From NCBI RefSeq assembly GCF_018119395.1, contig NZ_JAGPWD010000001.1, positions 124,001-188,000 of the forward strand: a DNA stretch of 64,000 nt, given 5' to 3'. Both the position numbers and the translations under genes were made by a program. The notes beneath the pieces were generated by a model that did not search any database, was not told where the DNA came from, and saw only the letters and a list, made by a program, of their open reading frames with translations. This document shows, one piece after another, positions 28,357-37,964 of this stretch (position 1 is its first letter; every line of letters begins with the position of its first letter). The DNA is from Massilia sp. ZL223. GTDB taxonomy: Bacteria; Pseudomonadota; Gammaproteobacteria; Burkholderiales; Burkholderiaceae_D.

Positions 28357-28396
28357 ACAAAAACCCGGGCAGCCAGCAAACCGGCTCCCGGGTTTT
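28357..28396 (-). terminator. bidirectional terminator after tolC
   Basis: AACCCGGG (28362-28369) and CCCGGGTT (28387-28394) form an 8-bp stem, extended by AGCC/GGCT, with a run of A on the left and TTTTC on the right. It can stop the tolC transcript and any read-through from gloA. Confidence 0.8.
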
Positions 28397-28431
28397 CTTA
28401 TTCAAGCACGCCGCCAGGCGTGCCTGGACGA

Positions 28432-29793
28432 TTACTTATCCAGCAGATTATTCACCGGCACCAGATCCGCCTCGCGCAGCGATCCCGACGCCGCCTTCAG
28501 GCGCAGGCCGTTGAGGATGGTGTCGTAACGCGCACGCGACAGGTCGGTGCGGGTCTGGTACAGCTGGCGCTGCGCGTTCAGCACGTCGATATTGATGCGC
28601 ACGCCCACCTGGTAACCCAGCTTGTTCGAATCCAGCGCCGATTGGCTCGACACTTCCGCCGCTTCCAGCGCCTTGACCTGGGCCAGGCCGCTGTTCACGC
28701 CGAGGAAGGACTGGCGCGCCGTCAGGGCTGCGTTGCGGCGGGTCGTTTCCAGGTCGTTGCGGGCCTTGTCTTCCAGCGCGATCGATTCGCGCACGCGGCT
28801 GGTGACGCTGAAACCGCTGAAGATCGGTACGCTCAGCTGCACGCCGATGGCGTTGTTCTTGTTGACGCCCGAGGTGTTGTTCACCTGGCCGTTGACGTCG
28901 CGGCGGGTCGAGGTGGCCAGCAGGTCCAGGGTCGGCAGGTGGCCGGCGCGTTGGCGGGAGATCTCGCGCTTGGCGATTTCCACCTGCAGTTCCTGCACGG
29001 TCACGCCGTAGTTCTGCGTTTCCGCCGACGACACCCACTGGTCGACCGTGGCCGGCTGCGGCGGGGCCAGGGTGATGCCGGTCTTCAGCGGCGCCAGCGT
29101 GCCCGGCTCGGTGCCGATGATGGCCTGCAGCGCGTTGCGCTTGTTGTCCAGGTCGTTCACCGCGGCGAATTCCTGCGCCACCACCAGGTCGTTGGCGGCT
29201 TGCGCTTCATGGGTGTCGGTGATGGTCTGGGTGCCGACTTCGAAGTTGCGCTTGGCCGATGCCAGCTGCTCGCTCACCGCATCCTTCTGGGCGCGGATCG
29301 AGGCCAGCTTGTCCTGGGCCGCCAGCACCTCGAAGTAGGCAGAGGCCACGCGGGTGATCAGGTCCTGCTGCGCCTGCGCGAACTGGGCTTCGGCGATCGA
29401 CTGCTGCAGCTTGCTCTGCTGGTAGGACTGCCAGCGGTCCCAGCGGAACAGCGGCTGCTGCAGCGACAGCGTGTATTCCTTGGTGGTCAGGTTGGAGCCG
29501 CCGGCGGTGACGATGCCCTGGGTGCCGTCGGCGCGGGTGACCGTCGCACCTTCGTTCCACGGCGAGAAATCGCTGTCGTTCCTGGTGATGGCGCCGGTGA
29601 GACCCACCGTGGGAAGCAGGCCGGCTTGCCCCTGCGTGATCCGCTCGCGGCCCGCGTTCAACGCCGCGCGTGCACTGGCGTAGGTCGCATCGTTGGCCAG
29701 CGCCTGCTGGTAAACCTGGATCAGGTCCGCCGCGCTTGCATTCAGCGAGAAGAACGCGCCGGCCAGCAGGACGGCGATAAGGGGTTTCTGCAT
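28432..29793 (-). CDS. tolC: TolC family outer-membrane efflux protein
   Basis: A 453-aa outer-membrane channel of type-I secretion and efflux systems. A signal peptide (LIAVLLAGAFFSLNASA) is followed by two OEP repeats: the first begins ADLIQVYQQALANDATYASARA and the second contains the equivalent ISRQRAGHLPTLDL. TolC hallmarks such as LSLQQPLFRWDRW and VGVQLSVPIFSGF are present. GGAG upstream favours ATG 29793 over one eight codons earlier. It is the last gene of the pcm-rhodanese-tolC operon. Confidence 0.92.
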   Translation of the reverse strand: MQKPLIAVLLAGAFFSLNASAADLIQVYQQALANDATYASARAALNAGRERITQGQAGLLPTVGLTGAITRNDSDFSPWNEGATVTRADGTQGIVTAGGSNLTTKEYTLSLQQPLFRWDRWQSYQQSKLQQSIAEAQFAQAQQDLITRVASAYFEVLAAQDKLASIRAQKDAVSEQLASAKRNFEVGTQTITDTHEAQAANDLVVAQEFAAVNDLDNKRNALQAIIGTEPGTLAPLKTGITLAPPQPATVDQWVSSAETQNYGVTVQELQVEIAKREISRQRAGHLPTLDLLATSTRRDVNGQVNNTSGVNKNNAIGVQLSVPIFSGFSVTSRVRESIALEDKARNDLETTRRNAALTARQSFLGVNSGLAQVKALEAAEVSSQSALDSNKLGYQVGVRINIDVLNAQRQLYQTRTDLSRARYDTILNGLRLKAASGSLREADLVPVNNLLDK

Positions 29794-29832
29794 TGCTTTC
29801 TCCACAGGAGTCATCAAAAGTTAGGAATCAGG

Positions 29833-30156
29833 TCAGTACTTCGGCATCGAAGGGTCGACCTGCACGGCCCAGGCGTGTACTCCGCCCGTCAAATTCGTTA
29901 CGTTGGCAAATCCGTTCCGTTCGAGGAAGGCAGCAACCTGCATGCTGCGCGCCCCGTGGTGACAGATGCACACGATCTCGCGGTCGTCGTCGATCTCGCC
30001 GACCCGGATCGGAATCAGGTGCATCGGGATCTGGGTCGAGCCCGCGATATGGCAGGTCTCGAATTCCCAGTTCTCGCGCACGTCCAGCAGCAGCGGCTGC
30101 TCGCGCGCCGGGTCGGCCAGCCAGGCGGCCAACTCGGGGGCGGTCATCTGTCGCAT
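29833..30156 (-). CDS. rhodanese-like domain protein
   Basis: A 107-aa single-domain rhodanese (sulfurtransferase) of the GlpE/PspE size. The active-site Cys65 sits in ICHHGARSM, matching the C-x-x-G-x-R-S loop, and the N-terminal LLDVRENWEF is typical. It is cytoplasmic. It is placed between pcm (9 bases) and tolC (39 bases), a gene order shared by many betaproteobacteria. The physiological sulfur acceptor is unknown. Confidence 0.92.
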   Translation of the reverse strand: MRQMTAPELAAWLADPAREQPLLLDVRENWEFETCHIAGSTQIPMHLIPIRVGEIDDDREIVCICHHGARSMQVAAFLERNGFANVTNLTGGVHAWAVQVDPSMPKY

Positions 30157-30165
30157 CGCGGTCCC

Positions 30166-30819
30166 TTAGAACGTGAAGCGCGACGGCGCGACGGCGCCGG
30201 TCAGCGGCTTGACGTTGGTCTCGAACACCTTGACCGAGTCGTAGCCGGTTTCCGAAGTGCGGGTGATGATGTTGCAGCTCATCGCCGGCGCTTCGCCCAG
30301 GATCACCGCCAGGCGGCCACCCACTTTCACTTGCTTGACCAGCGCTTCCGGCAGCACCGGCAGCGCGCCCGACACGACGATCACGTCGTAAGGCGCGCCC
30401 TGCGGCCAGCCTTCGGCGCCATTGCCCAGCTCGACGGTCACGTTGGTGATGCCGGCCTTGGCGAGGTTCTGTTCGGCCAGCGCCTTGGTTTCCGGCAGGA
30501 TCTCAACGGTGGTCACGTGGCGCGCCTTGTGCGCCAGCAGTGCCGCCATGTAGCCCGAACCGGCGCCGATTTCGAGGACGTTCTCATGCTTCTTCACCGC
30601 GATTTCCTGCACGATGCGCGCTTCGACCTTCGGGTTGAACATCGCTTCGCCACCCGGCAGCGGAATCTCGACGTCCGCGAACGCCAGGTTCTGGTAGGCC
30701 TGCGGCACGAACTGTTCGCGCTTGACCACGTGCAGCAGGTCGAGCACGTCCTGGTCCAGCACGTTCCACGGACGGATCTGCTGTTCGATCATGTTGAAGC
30801 GGGCTTGTTCGATATTCAT
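30166..30819 (-). CDS. pcm: protein-L-isoaspartate O-methyltransferase family protein
   Basis: A 217-aa SAM-dependent methyltransferase of the PCMT family. Motif I is LEIGAGSGYMAALLA, preceded by the family-specific PLPGGEAMFNPKVEARI. It would repair isoaspartyl residues, although the active-site loop seen in typical Pcm (the T-I-S-x-P region) is replaced by GGEAMFNPK, so the substrate may differ. It is the first gene of the pcm-rhodanese-tolC operon. Confidence 0.85.
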   Translation of the reverse strand: MNIEQARFNMIEQQIRPWNVLDQDVLDLLHVVKREQFVPQAYQNLAFADVEIPLPGGEAMFNPKVEARIVQEIAVKKHENVLEIGAGSGYMAALLAHKARHVTTVEILPETKALAEQNLAKAGITNVTVELGNGAEGWPQGAPYDVIVVSGALPVLPEALVKQVKVGGRLAVILGEAPAMSCNIITRTSETGYDSVKVFETNVKPLTGAVAPSRFTF

Positions 30820-30945
30820 CTGAGTTCTCGGTGGAAAAATAAATAATCCGATATTTTATCGTTGAACGGCCTCAGGACGCACATCTTAACGATGGGCAGG
30901 CCTGAGCGCGGGAAATTGCGACAGTCTGCAGTTTAGAAGGGATGA

Positions 30946-30971
30946 ACGCCAAATTTCAGGACATTTGGCGT
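30946..30971 (-). terminator. hairpin near the end of the TetR gene
   Basis: ACGCCAAAT and ATTTGGCGT are a perfect 9-bp inverted repeat with an 8-base loop, located ten bases beyond the TetR-gene stop codon. No T run follows, so it may be a Rho-assisted end or a regulator site for the pcm operon. Confidence 0.4.
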
Positions 30972-30980
30972 ACTGACAAC

Positions 30981-31634
30981 TTACTGCGCGGCCGTGGGCG
31001 GAGCAGGCAGCAACCCGTGCAGGGTAATGTCGAGGAAGGCGTCCAGGAAGGCCTGCGGCTGCAGCTCGCAGCGCTCGCAGGGGCCGATCGAATGCTGCCA
31101 GGTGGACAGCATCAGGGTTGGCGCGATCAGCACCTGGGTGACCTGGGCGATGTCGATGGCGCGGAATTCGCCGCGGCTCACGCCGCGCTCGAGCATGCTG
31201 GAGATCATGCGCGCGGCGCGCATCATGACTTCTTCCTGGTAGAAGCGCGCCAGTTCCGGGAAATTGTCTGCTTCCGCCATGATCAGCTTGCTGATGCCCG
31301 AGACCTTGGTGCTGCCCAGGCGGCGCCACCAGGTCAGGATGACGTCGCGCAGCAGGTCGCCGCTGTGGCCGTCGAAGCCGGCCACCGAGACTTCGGCGTC
31401 GCCGATCACCGGCACGATGCTTTCGCGCACCACGGCCTTGAACAAGTCTTCCTTGTTGGCGTAGTACAGATAGAGCGTGCCCTTGGACACGCCGGCGCGG
31501 CGCGCCACGTCTTCCAGACGGGTGGCCGCGAATCCACGCTCGACGAACAAATCGATCGCGGCAGCCAGCAGCTCCTGCGGGCGCGCGTCCTTGCGGCGCT
31601 CCCAGCGCGGCTTGCTGTCGAGTTGGCAATGCAT
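30981..31634 (-). CDS. TetR/AcrR family transcriptional regulator
   Basis: A 217-aa repressor. The N-terminal helix-turn-helix (residues ~17-63: LLAAAIDLFVERGFAATRLE, then AGVSKGTLYLYYANKEDLF) is typical. The ligand-binding domain is longer than average with a Cys pair (PCERCEL) near residue 187. The gene lies upstream of and co-directional with pcm-rhodanese-tolC, 161 bases away, so control of that efflux-linked operon is plausible but not shown. Confidence 0.92.
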   Translation of the reverse strand: MHCQLDSKPRWERRKDARPQELLAAAIDLFVERGFAATRLEDVARRAGVSKGTLYLYYANKEDLFKAVVRESIVPVIGDAEVSVAGFDGHSGDLLRDVILTWWRRLGSTKVSGISKLIMAEADNFPELARFYQEEVMMRAARMISSMLERGVSRGEFRAIDIAQVTQVLIAPTLMLSTWQHSIGPCERCELQPQAFLDAFLDITLHGLLPAPPTAAQ

Positions 31635-31729
31635 TGTTTCCGCCTAGAAACTTATTTAAAGGATGATTAACTATAGAGTGCGGCGAATGGCAGAGTCAAG
31701 CTGGCGTTGTGTATAGGGAACTAAACGGC

Positions 31730-32620
31730 TTAAACGCCTCCCGGACCGTAAATACGGCCATCGGCGCGCGAAGCGTAAAGACTGCCGTCGGGATTGCGCG
31801 GCGGGCAGTCCTGCTGCTGGCGCGGCACCTGGAACACCGCCAGCCGGTCCGACACGCCGGGCAGCAGGCGGTCCATCATCACGTCGATGTCGGCCATCAT
31901 GCCGACCCGCACGGTACGCATCGGCACCACCGCCGCGTGCAGGATGGCGGCCGCGACCTGGTGCGGATCGACCTGGGGCGAAGGCAGCTTGGGTTCGCGG
32001 TCCATGTAGTTGCGCGCGTGCTGGGGCAAGGGCGTGTCGACGGCGGTCGGTTCGATCAGGGTGACCGAGACCGGCGCCTCGTCGAGCTGTTCCACCTCGA
32101 TGCGCAGCGCGTCGGTGAAGCCCTTCACCGCGTGCTTGCTGGCCGAATACATGCCTTGCATGGGAATCGCGACCTCCGAAGCTTCGCTGCCGAGGTTGAT
32201 CAAGGCCCCGCCCTGGCGCTTCAGGTGGGGCAGCGCCACCAGGGAACCGTGCACCATGCCCCAGAAGTTGATGTCGAACAGGCGCCGGGCGTCGGCCTCG
32301 GAGACTTCGTCGACCCTGCCGTAGATGGTGCTGCCCGCATTGTTGACCCAGGTGTCGATGCGCCCGAAACGGGCGATTGCGGCCTCGGCGATACGCTCGA
32401 CCTGGGCGCGCTCGGAGACGTCGGCGACCACCCCGACCGCTTCCTGGCCGAGGGCGTTAAAGCGGGCCACGACGGCGTCGAGTACGTCGGCGCCGCGCGC
32501 GGCCAGCACCAGCTGGGCGCCCTGCTTCGCGGCTTCCTGCGCGGTGGCCAGGCCGATGCCGCTGGTGGCGCCGGTAATGACGATGACTTGACGGTTCAAA
32601 GGCTTAAGCGGACTCGACAT
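31730..32620 (-). CDS. SDR family oxidoreductase
   Basis: A 296-aa classical short-chain dehydrogenase with extended C-terminus. The Rossmann motif is [10 protein letters not shown], the structural NNAGSTIYG is present, and the catalytic Tyr and Lys lie in [12 protein letters not shown]; the Ser of INLGSEASE completes the triad. The Arg after the second beta strand (AARGADV) suggests NADP preference. The substrate is unknown. The C-terminal ~50 residues are rich in Arg and Pro and lack family similarity. It is monocistronic. Confidence 0.92.
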   Translation of the reverse strand: MSSPLKPLNRQVIVITGATSGIGLATAQEAAKQGAQLVLAARGADVLDAVVARFNALGQEAVGVVADVSERAQVERIAEAAIARFGRIDTWVNNAGSTIYGRVDEVSEADARRLFDINFWGMVHGSLVALPHLKRQGGALINLGSEASEVAIPMQGMYSASKHAVKGFTDALRIEVEQLDEAPVSVTLIEPTAVDTPLPQHARNYMDREPKLPSPQVDPHQVAAAILHAAVVPMRTVRVGMMADIDVMMDRLLPGVSDRLAVFQVPRQQQDCPPRNPDGSLYASRADGRIYGPGGV

Positions 32621-32729
32621 CGATACCTCCTGCGTTCATGGGAAACAACGTAGCAGGAATTCCGCCGGGGAAGCGCCCGCTTTACCCGTTCGCGCAGGTA
32701 TACTTGGCGGTCCCGCTTCCCGCACGATC

Positions 32730-32999
32730 ATGAACACTTCCTTCGACTGCAGGCCGCACTGCGGCGCCTGCTGCACTGCCCCTTCCATCACCAGCCCCAT
32801 TCCCGGCATGCCGAACGGCAAGCCGGCGGGCGTGCGCTGCGTGCAGCTGGGCGAGGACGACCGCTGCCTGATTTTCGGCAAGCCGGAGCGCCCGGCCTTT
32901 TGTGGGGGATTGCAGCCTTCCGCGGAGATGTGCGGAACGAATCGCGAACAGGCGATGCTGTGGCTGGGGGAACTGGAACGCGCGACGGCGCCGGGTTAA
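32730..32999 (+). CDS. YkgJ family cysteine cluster protein
   Basis: An 89-aa protein with the Cys pattern C-x3-C-x2-CC (CRPHCGACC, residues 7-15) and further Cys at 37, 46, 58 and 68, typical of the YkgJ/UPF0153 zinc- or iron-chelating family. The function is not established. It is convergent with the next gene; the stop codons share TTAA (32996-32999). Confidence 0.88.
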   Translation: MNTSFDCRPHCGACCTAPSITSPIPGMPNGKPAGVRCVQLGEDDRCLIFGKPERPAFCGGLQPSAEMCGTNREQAMLWLGELERATAPG

Positions 33000-33205
33000 T
33001 CCGGCCGGCTGCCGGGCTCCTCGTCCTTGACCAGCAGCCCGAGCCGCTTCTTCTTTTTCTTGACGACCTGGGTCTGCTCCTGCGCCGGCTTGGTGGCGGG
33101 AGGCGGCGCGACAGGCAAGGGAAAGCCCAGGAAGGCCATCACGAAGAAAATCGGCAGCAGCACATAGAACAGCGGCCGTCTCCAGTTGAGCTTTTCTTTC
33201 ACCAT
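32996..33205 (-). CDS. small single-pass membrane protein, function unknown
   Basis: A 69-aa protein with one membrane helix ([20 protein letters not shown], residues ~12-31), a Pro-rich linker and a Lys-rich cytoplasmic or periplasmic tail ([12 protein letters not shown]). No family is recognised. Its stop overlaps that of the YkgJ-type gene on the other strand. The region is otherwise ordinary, and GC-rich codon use supports it being real. Confidence 0.65.
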   Translation of the reverse strand: MVKEKLNWRRPLFYVLLPIFFVMAFLGFPLPVAPPPATKPAQEQTQVVKKKKKRLGLLVKDEEPGSRPD

Positions 33206-33289
33206 TGCCAACACGTGGTGCTGCGTGCAGGCAATTCAAGAGCGGCGGTCACCCAGCAAGGGTAGCCTGCATTCAGCAGGGTCGGCCGC

Positions 33290-33700
33290 TCACGCTGCGG
33301 CGCGCTGGCCTTGCAGCGCCTGGATGTCGCCGAACAGGGCGCCCAGGGTCAGCCTCTCGTGCCAGATGTCCGGCAGCATCACGCCATAGCGGCTGCGCAG
33401 GGCTTGCGCCAGGGTTTCGATTTCTCCGGCATCGGTGGGACGGCGGTGCGGATGCGCGGCGCGGAAGATGCCGAGCAATTCGTCGTCGGGACGGAAGCGC
33501 AGGCGGTCGGTATCGGTGAAGGAAAAGGTCGAGACCACCAGCGAGAGGAACTCGCGGATGTCCTTGCGGGACGCCGAAGGGAAGGCGCGACGCCAGAGGC
33601 GGCTCTGGCAGCTGCGGTAGCGCAGGGGGTTGTGAAGCTGTCCACCCTGGAGGGCCGCGATGGCGGCCACGACAAGCACAAGAACGATGAGAACACTCAT
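33290..33700 (-). CDS. hypothetical protein with N-terminal membrane anchor
   Basis: A 136-aa protein. Residues 2-18 are a hydrophobic helix; the rest is a soluble alpha/beta region (DIREFLSLVVSTFSF, FRPDDELLGIFRA, IETLAQALRSRYGV) whose pattern resembles the acyl-carrier-like DUF1493 fold, though no phosphopantetheine Ser motif (DSL) is present. Function unknown. It is monocistronic, upstream of the small membrane protein at 33205 on the same strand by 84 bases. Confidence 0.65.
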   Translation of the reverse strand: MSVLIVLVLVVAAIAALQGGQLHNPLRYRSCQSRLWRRAFPSASRKDIREFLSLVVSTFSFTDTDRLRFRPDDELLGIFRAAHPHRRPTDAGEIETLAQALRSRYGVMLPDIWHERLTLGALFGDIQALQGQRAAA

Positions 33701-33910
33701 GTGCTTGAGTCTAGCACGCTGTCCGGCCCGATGCGCAAGCCTGGAAAACGAATTTTAGCTTGCGCGCGATACGTAACAGAACAGCAATTGCGGCCCTGTA
33801 AAATGTTGTATCCCGTCATAGCAGACTCAACGGGCAAGGCCCTGCCCGTGGTAAGCTCTTACCCCGCGCAGTTTTCTCACAGCACGCATTAAATCAATCA
33901 CATACGTTTC

Positions 33911-34744
33911 ATGGACATCGTTCTCGCCATCAAGGCGATCATCATGGGCCTGGTCGAGGGCTTCACGGAATTTCTGCCAATCTCTTCCACCGGTCACCTG
34001 ATCCTGGCGGGCAGCCTGCTGAATTTCACCGGCGAAAAGGTCAAGGTCTTCGAGATCGCCATCCAGGCCGGCGCCATGCTGGCCGTGATCTGGGAATACC
34101 GCGAACGCATCCGCAACGTGCTGGCGGGCCTGGGCTCGGACCCGCGCCAGCAGAAGTTCGCGCTCAATGTCCTGATCGCCTTCCTGCCGGCCGCCGTGCT
34201 GGGCTTCCTGTTCAACAAGGCGATCACGGAGCGCCTGTTCTCGCCGGTGCCGGTGGCGACCGCCTTCATCGTCGGCGGCCTGATCATCCTGTATGTGGAA
34301 CGCCGCAACCATGGCCATGAACGGCCGGCGCGCGTCGACACGGTCGACGAGATGAGCACGGCCGACGCCCTCAAGGTGGGCCTGGCCCAGTCCTTCGCCC
34401 TGATTCCGGGCACCAGCCGCTCCGGCGCGACCATCATCGGCGGCATGCTGTTCGGCCTGTCGCGCAAGGCGGCTACCGAATTCTCCTTCTTCCTGGCAAT
34501 CCCCACCCTGCTGGGCGCCACCCTGTATTCCGTGCTCAAGCAGCGCGAACTGTTGTCGCTGAGCGACCTGCCGATGTTCGGCCTGGGCGGCCTGGCCGCT
34601 TTCGCCTCGGCCTTCTTGTGCGTGCGCTGGCTCCTGCGCTATATCAGCACGCACGACTTCACGATCTTCGCCTGGTACCGTATCGTATTCGGTATTCTGG
34701 TCCTCGTGACCGCCCACTTCGACCTGGTGGCTTGGGTACATTAA
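33911..34744 (+). CDS. uppP: undecaprenyl-diphosphatase
   Basis: A 277-aa BacA/UppP membrane phosphatase that recycles the C55 lipid carrier of peptidoglycan and other polymers. Both signature motifs are intact: [15 protein letters not shown] near residue 17 and [10 protein letters not shown] near residue 165. About eight membrane helices are predicted. It also confers bacitracin tolerance in related bacteria. A 30-base gap separates it from recQ on the same strand. Confidence 0.97.
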   Translation: MDIVLAIKAIIMGLVEGFTEFLPISSTGHLILAGSLLNFTGEKVKVFEIAIQAGAMLAVIWEYRERIRNVLAGLGSDPRQQKFALNVLIAFLPAAVLGFLFNKAITERLFSPVPVATAFIVGGLIILYVERRNHGHERPARVDTVDEMSTADALKVGLAQSFALIPGTSRSGATIIGGMLFGLSRKAATEFSFFLAIPTLLGATLYSVLKQRELLSLSDLPMFGLGGLAAFASAFLCVRWLLRYISTHDFTIFAWYRIVFGILVLVTAHFDLVAWVH

Positions 34745-34774
34745 CCCGACTCATTGATTAGCGACACAGCGAGC

Positions 34775-36607
34775 ATGAACCCCGACATCGGCGCCGACAT
34801 CGGCGCGCGCGCGCTTCACATCCTGCAGACGGTCTTCGGCTACCCCGCATTCCGTGGGCAGCAGGGCGACATCGTCGAGCACGTGGCCGCAGGCGGCGAC
34901 GCGCTGGTGCTCATGCCTACCGGCGGCGGCAAGTCGCTGTGCTACCAGATCCCGGCCCTGCTGCGCGACGGCGTGGGCGTGGTGGTCTCGCCGCTGATCG
35001 CACTGATGCAGGACCAGGTCGACGCGCTGGCCGAGGTCGGCGTGCGCGCCGCCTTCCTGAACTCGACCCAGACCTTCGAGGAAACCCTGCGCATCGAGCG
35101 CCTGGTGCGCACCGGCGAGATCGACCTGGTCTACGTGGCGCCCGAACGCCTGATGACGCCGCGCTGCCTGGAGCTGTTCGAGTCCTCGCACATCTCGCTG
35201 TTCGCCATCGACGAGGCGCACTGCGTGTCGCAATGGGGCCACGATTTCCGGCCGGAATACATCCGCCTGTCGATCCTGCACGAGCGCTTCCCCAACGTGC
35301 CGCGCATCGCGCTCACCGCGACCGCCGACCAGCAGACCCGCGCCGAGATCGCGCACCGCCTGCAGCTGGAAGAAGCGCGCCAGTTCGTCTCGTCCTTCGA
35401 CCGCCCCAACATCCGCTACTCCATCGTCGAGAAGACCAACGGCCGCAAGCAGCTGATCGATTTCATCAGCGCCGAGCACGCGCAGGATTCCGGCATCGTA
35501 TATTGCCTGTCGCGCAAGAAGGTCGAGGAAACCGCCGACTTCCTCAACGAAAACGGCATCCGCGCCCTCGCCTACCACGCAGGAATGGAGCACGCCACGC
35601 GCGCGGCCAACCAGGCGCGCTTCCTGCGAGAAGACAACATCGTGATGGTGGCGACCATCGCCTTCGGTATGGGCATCGACAAGCCGGACGTGCGCTTCGT
35701 CTGCCACCTCGACCTGCCCAAGAGCATCGAGGGCTATTACCAGGAGACCGGCCGCGCCGGCCGCGACGGCGCCCCCGCCAGCGCCTGGATGGCCTATGGC
35801 CTGCAGGACGTGGTGCTGCAGCGCCGGATGATCGACGAGTCCGAGGCCGACGACGGCTTCAAGCGCGTGTTGTCGATGAAACTCGACGCCATGCTCGGCC
35901 TGTGCGAAACCCTCTCGTGCCGCCGCATGCGCCTGCTCGACTACTTCGGCGAGCGCTCCGGCCCCTGCGGCAACTGCGACACCTGCCTGATTCCGCCGGT
36001 GCAGGTCGACGGCACGGTGCCGATGCAAAAGCTCCTGTCGGCCGTCTACCGGGTCGACCAGCGCTTCGCCGCCGGCCATGTGATCGACGTGCTGCGCGGC
36101 GCCCAGACCGAGCGCATCAGCCAGTGGCACCACGACAAGCTCACCGTGTACGGCGTCGGCGCCGACCGCAGCGAGCAGGAATGGCGCGCCATCCTGCGCC
36201 AGGGGATCGCGCTTGGCTTCCTGACGGTCGACCACGACGCCTTCAGCTCGCTCAAGCTGACCGACCTGGCGCGCCCGGTGCTCAAGGGCGAGCAGAAGGT
36301 GCAGCTGCGCCAGTACCAGAAGCCGGTCAAGCCCAAGCGCCAGTCGTCCTCGCGCGCGAGCTATGAGGAAGTGGAACTGTCGCGCTCCGAGCAGCAGATC
36401 TTCGACCGCCTGCGCTCCTGGCGCATGGGCGCGGCGCGCGAGCACGGCGTGCCGGCCTATGTGGTGTTCCAGGACGCCACCTTGCGCGAGATCGCCAAGG
36501 TCAAGCCGGCCTCGCTCGAGCAACTGCGCGGCGTGAGCGGTGTTGGCGAGAAGAAACTAGTCTCCTACGGCGACGAAATTGTCGCCATTATCAGCGAGAT
36601 GATGTAG
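34775..36607 (+). CDS. recQ: ATP-dependent DNA helicase RecQ
   Basis: A 610-aa 3'-5' superfamily-2 helicase. It has the helicase core with Walker A (PTGGGKSLCYQ), the DEAH box (AIDEAHCVSQWGHDFR) and motif VI (QETGRAGRDG); the RQC domain with zinc Cys (SCRRMRLLDYFGE, CGNCDTC); and a C-terminal HRDC domain (residues ~530-605, LRGVSGVGEKKL). ATG 34775 gives the usual N-terminus; an upstream TTG lacks a ribosome site. It acts in recombination and fork repair. No LexA box is seen upstream. Confidence 0.97.
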   Translation: MNPDIGADIGARALHILQTVFGYPAFRGQQGDIVEHVAAGGDALVLMPTGGGKSLCYQIPALLRDGVGVVVSPLIALMQDQVDALAEVGVRAAFLNSTQTFEETLRIERLVRTGEIDLVYVAPERLMTPRCLELFESSHISLFAIDEAHCVSQWGHDFRPEYIRLSILHERFPNVPRIALTATADQQTRAEIAHRLQLEEARQFVSSFDRPNIRYSIVEKTNGRKQLIDFISAEHAQDSGIVYCLSRKKVEETADFLNENGIRALAYHAGMEHATRAANQARFLREDNIVMVATIAFGMGIDKPDVRFVCHLDLPKSIEGYYQETGRAGRDGAPASAWMAYGLQDVVLQRRMIDESEADDGFKRVLSMKLDAMLGLCETLSCRRMRLLDYFGERSGPCGNCDTCLIPPVQVDGTVPMQKLLSAVYRVDQRFAAGHVIDVLRGAQTERISQWHHDKLTVYGVGADRSEQEWRAILRQGIALGFLTVDHDAFSSLKLTDLARPVLKGEQKVQLRQYQKPVKPKRQSSSRASYEEVELSRSEQQIFDRLRSWRMGAAREHGVPAYVVFQDATLREIAKVKPASLEQLRGVSGVGEKKLVSYGDEIVAIISEMM

Positions 36608-36643
36608 TGTCGTGGGTTGATTCAATTCAACCCCGTCACTCCC

Positions 36644-37954
36644 ATGGCCATCCCGACTCCCACCAGCACCACTGCCGCGCCGAAGCTCGATAGCGCTCCC
36701 ACTCCGCTGCCGGGCAACACCGCCAGCCTCCAGACTTTCGTGTTCGCCCTGTTCTTCGTATTCGGCGGCATCACGAGCCTGAACGACGTCATCATCCCCA
36801 AGCTCAAGGACTTGTTCACCCTGAGCTACGCCCAGGCGATGCTGGTGCAGTCGGCCTTCTTCGCCGCCTATTTCTTCGTCTCGATTCCGGCGGCGGCCAT
36901 CGTGCAGCGCGTGGGCTACATGCGCACCGCCGTGGTCGGCCTGGTCACCATGGCGGCCGGCTGCCTGCTGTTCATCCCGGCCTCCTCCTCGGGCGTGTTC
37001 GCGACCTTCCTGCTGGCGCTGTTCGTACTGGCCTCGGGCATCACCATCGTGCAGGTGGTGGCCAATCCCCTGATCTCGATGCTGGGCAAGCCGAGCACGG
37101 CCTCCAGCCGCCTGACCTTCGCCCAGGCCTTCAATTCGCTGGGCACCACCCTCTTCCCCTATGTGGGCGCGATCCTGATCCTGGGCTCGCTGGCCACGGT
37201 CGACCCGACTACCTTGAGCGGCGCGGCCCTGGACGCCTTCCGCGAAGAAGAAACCCGCGTGGTGGTGCACACCTACATCGGCCTGGCGATCGCGCTGGCG
37301 GTGCTGGCCTTCGCCGTGTGGCTGAACCGCAGCAAGCTGGCCGAGAAGCCGGCGCCGGAAGAAAGCATCCTGCGCGCCTTCGACCTGCTCAAGCAGCCGC
37401 GCTTCGCCTTCGGCACCCTGTGCATCTTCCTGTACGTGGGCGCGGAAGTGGCGATCGGCTCGATCATCGTCAACTACCTGATGGAAGCCAACGTGCTCGG
37501 CATGGGCGCCGAGGAGGCCGGCAAGCACGTGCCGCTGTACTGGGGCGGCGCGATGGTGGGCCGCTTCATCGGCGCCGGCCTGCTGCGCCTGTTCTCGCCG
37601 GGCAAGGTGCTGGCCTTCGCCGCCGCCATGACCATCGTCCTGCTGGTGGTCTCGGGCACCAGCACCGGCGCGCTGTCGGGCTGGTCGCTGCTGGCCATCG
37701 GCCTGTTCAACTCGATCATGTTCCCGACCATTTTCACCCTGGCCTGCGAAGGCCTGGGCCACCGCACGGCCGAAGGCTCGGGCCTGCTGTGCGTGGCCAT
37801 CGTCGGCGGTGCGATCGTGCCGCTCCTGACCGGCTATGCGGCCGACGTGGTGGGCCTGAAGATGTCGCTGGCGGTGCCGGCCGTGTGCTATGCGGCGATC
37901 CTGCTGTTCGGCGTGTATGCGCGCCGTGCATATCACTCCCCCCAGCACGCCTGA
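36644..37954 (+). CDS. sugar MFS transporter (FucP/GluP-like)
   Basis: A 436-aa major-facilitator permease with 12 predicted helices, belonging to the FHS family of proton/sugar symporters (fucose, glucose/galactose). Family features are FVFGGITSLNDVIIPKLKD in helix 1 and GIGIDK-like NPLISMLGKPSTASSRL after helix 4. The N-terminal ~25 residues are Thr/Pro-rich and unstructured. No sugar-utilisation genes are adjacent, so the substrate is open. ATG 36644 has no strong ribosome site. Confidence 0.88.
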   Translation: MAIPTPTSTTAAPKLDSAPTPLPGNTASLQTFVFALFFVFGGITSLNDVIIPKLKDLFTLSYAQAMLVQSAFFAAYFFVSIPAAAIVQRVGYMRTAVVGLVTMAAGCLLFIPASSSGVFATFLLALFVLASGITIVQVVANPLISMLGKPSTASSRLTFAQAFNSLGTTLFPYVGAILILGSLATVDPTTLSGAALDAFREEETRVVVHTYIGLAIALAVLAFAVWLNRSKLAEKPAPEESILRAFDLLKQPRFAFGTLCIFLYVGAEVAIGSIIVNYLMEANVLGMGAEEAGKHVPLYWGGAMVGRFIGAGLLRLFSPGKVLAFAAAMTIVLLVVSGTSTGALSGWSLLAIGLFNSIMFPTIFTLACEGLGHRTAEGSGLLCVAIVGGAIVPLLTGYAADVVGLKMSLAVPAVCYAAILLFGVYARRAYHSPQHA

Positions 37955-37964
37955 AAGCCTGCGT

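Larger units (their letters stand above)
28051..28431. other. intergenic region between gloA and tolC
   Basis: This 381-bp gap contains no supported gene. The first 150 bases are GC-rich with several short dyads but no coding signature. Two REP-like palindromes follow (28233-28252, 28309-28328), then a bidirectional hairpin with A/T tails at 28357-28396 that ends the tolC operon. Confidence 0.7.

Noticed and set aside
28165..30846. An 893-codon plus-strand open frame across the tolC operon
   Set aside because: It is antisense to pcm, rhodanese and tolC and gives a His/Arg/Gln-rich sequence with no domain.
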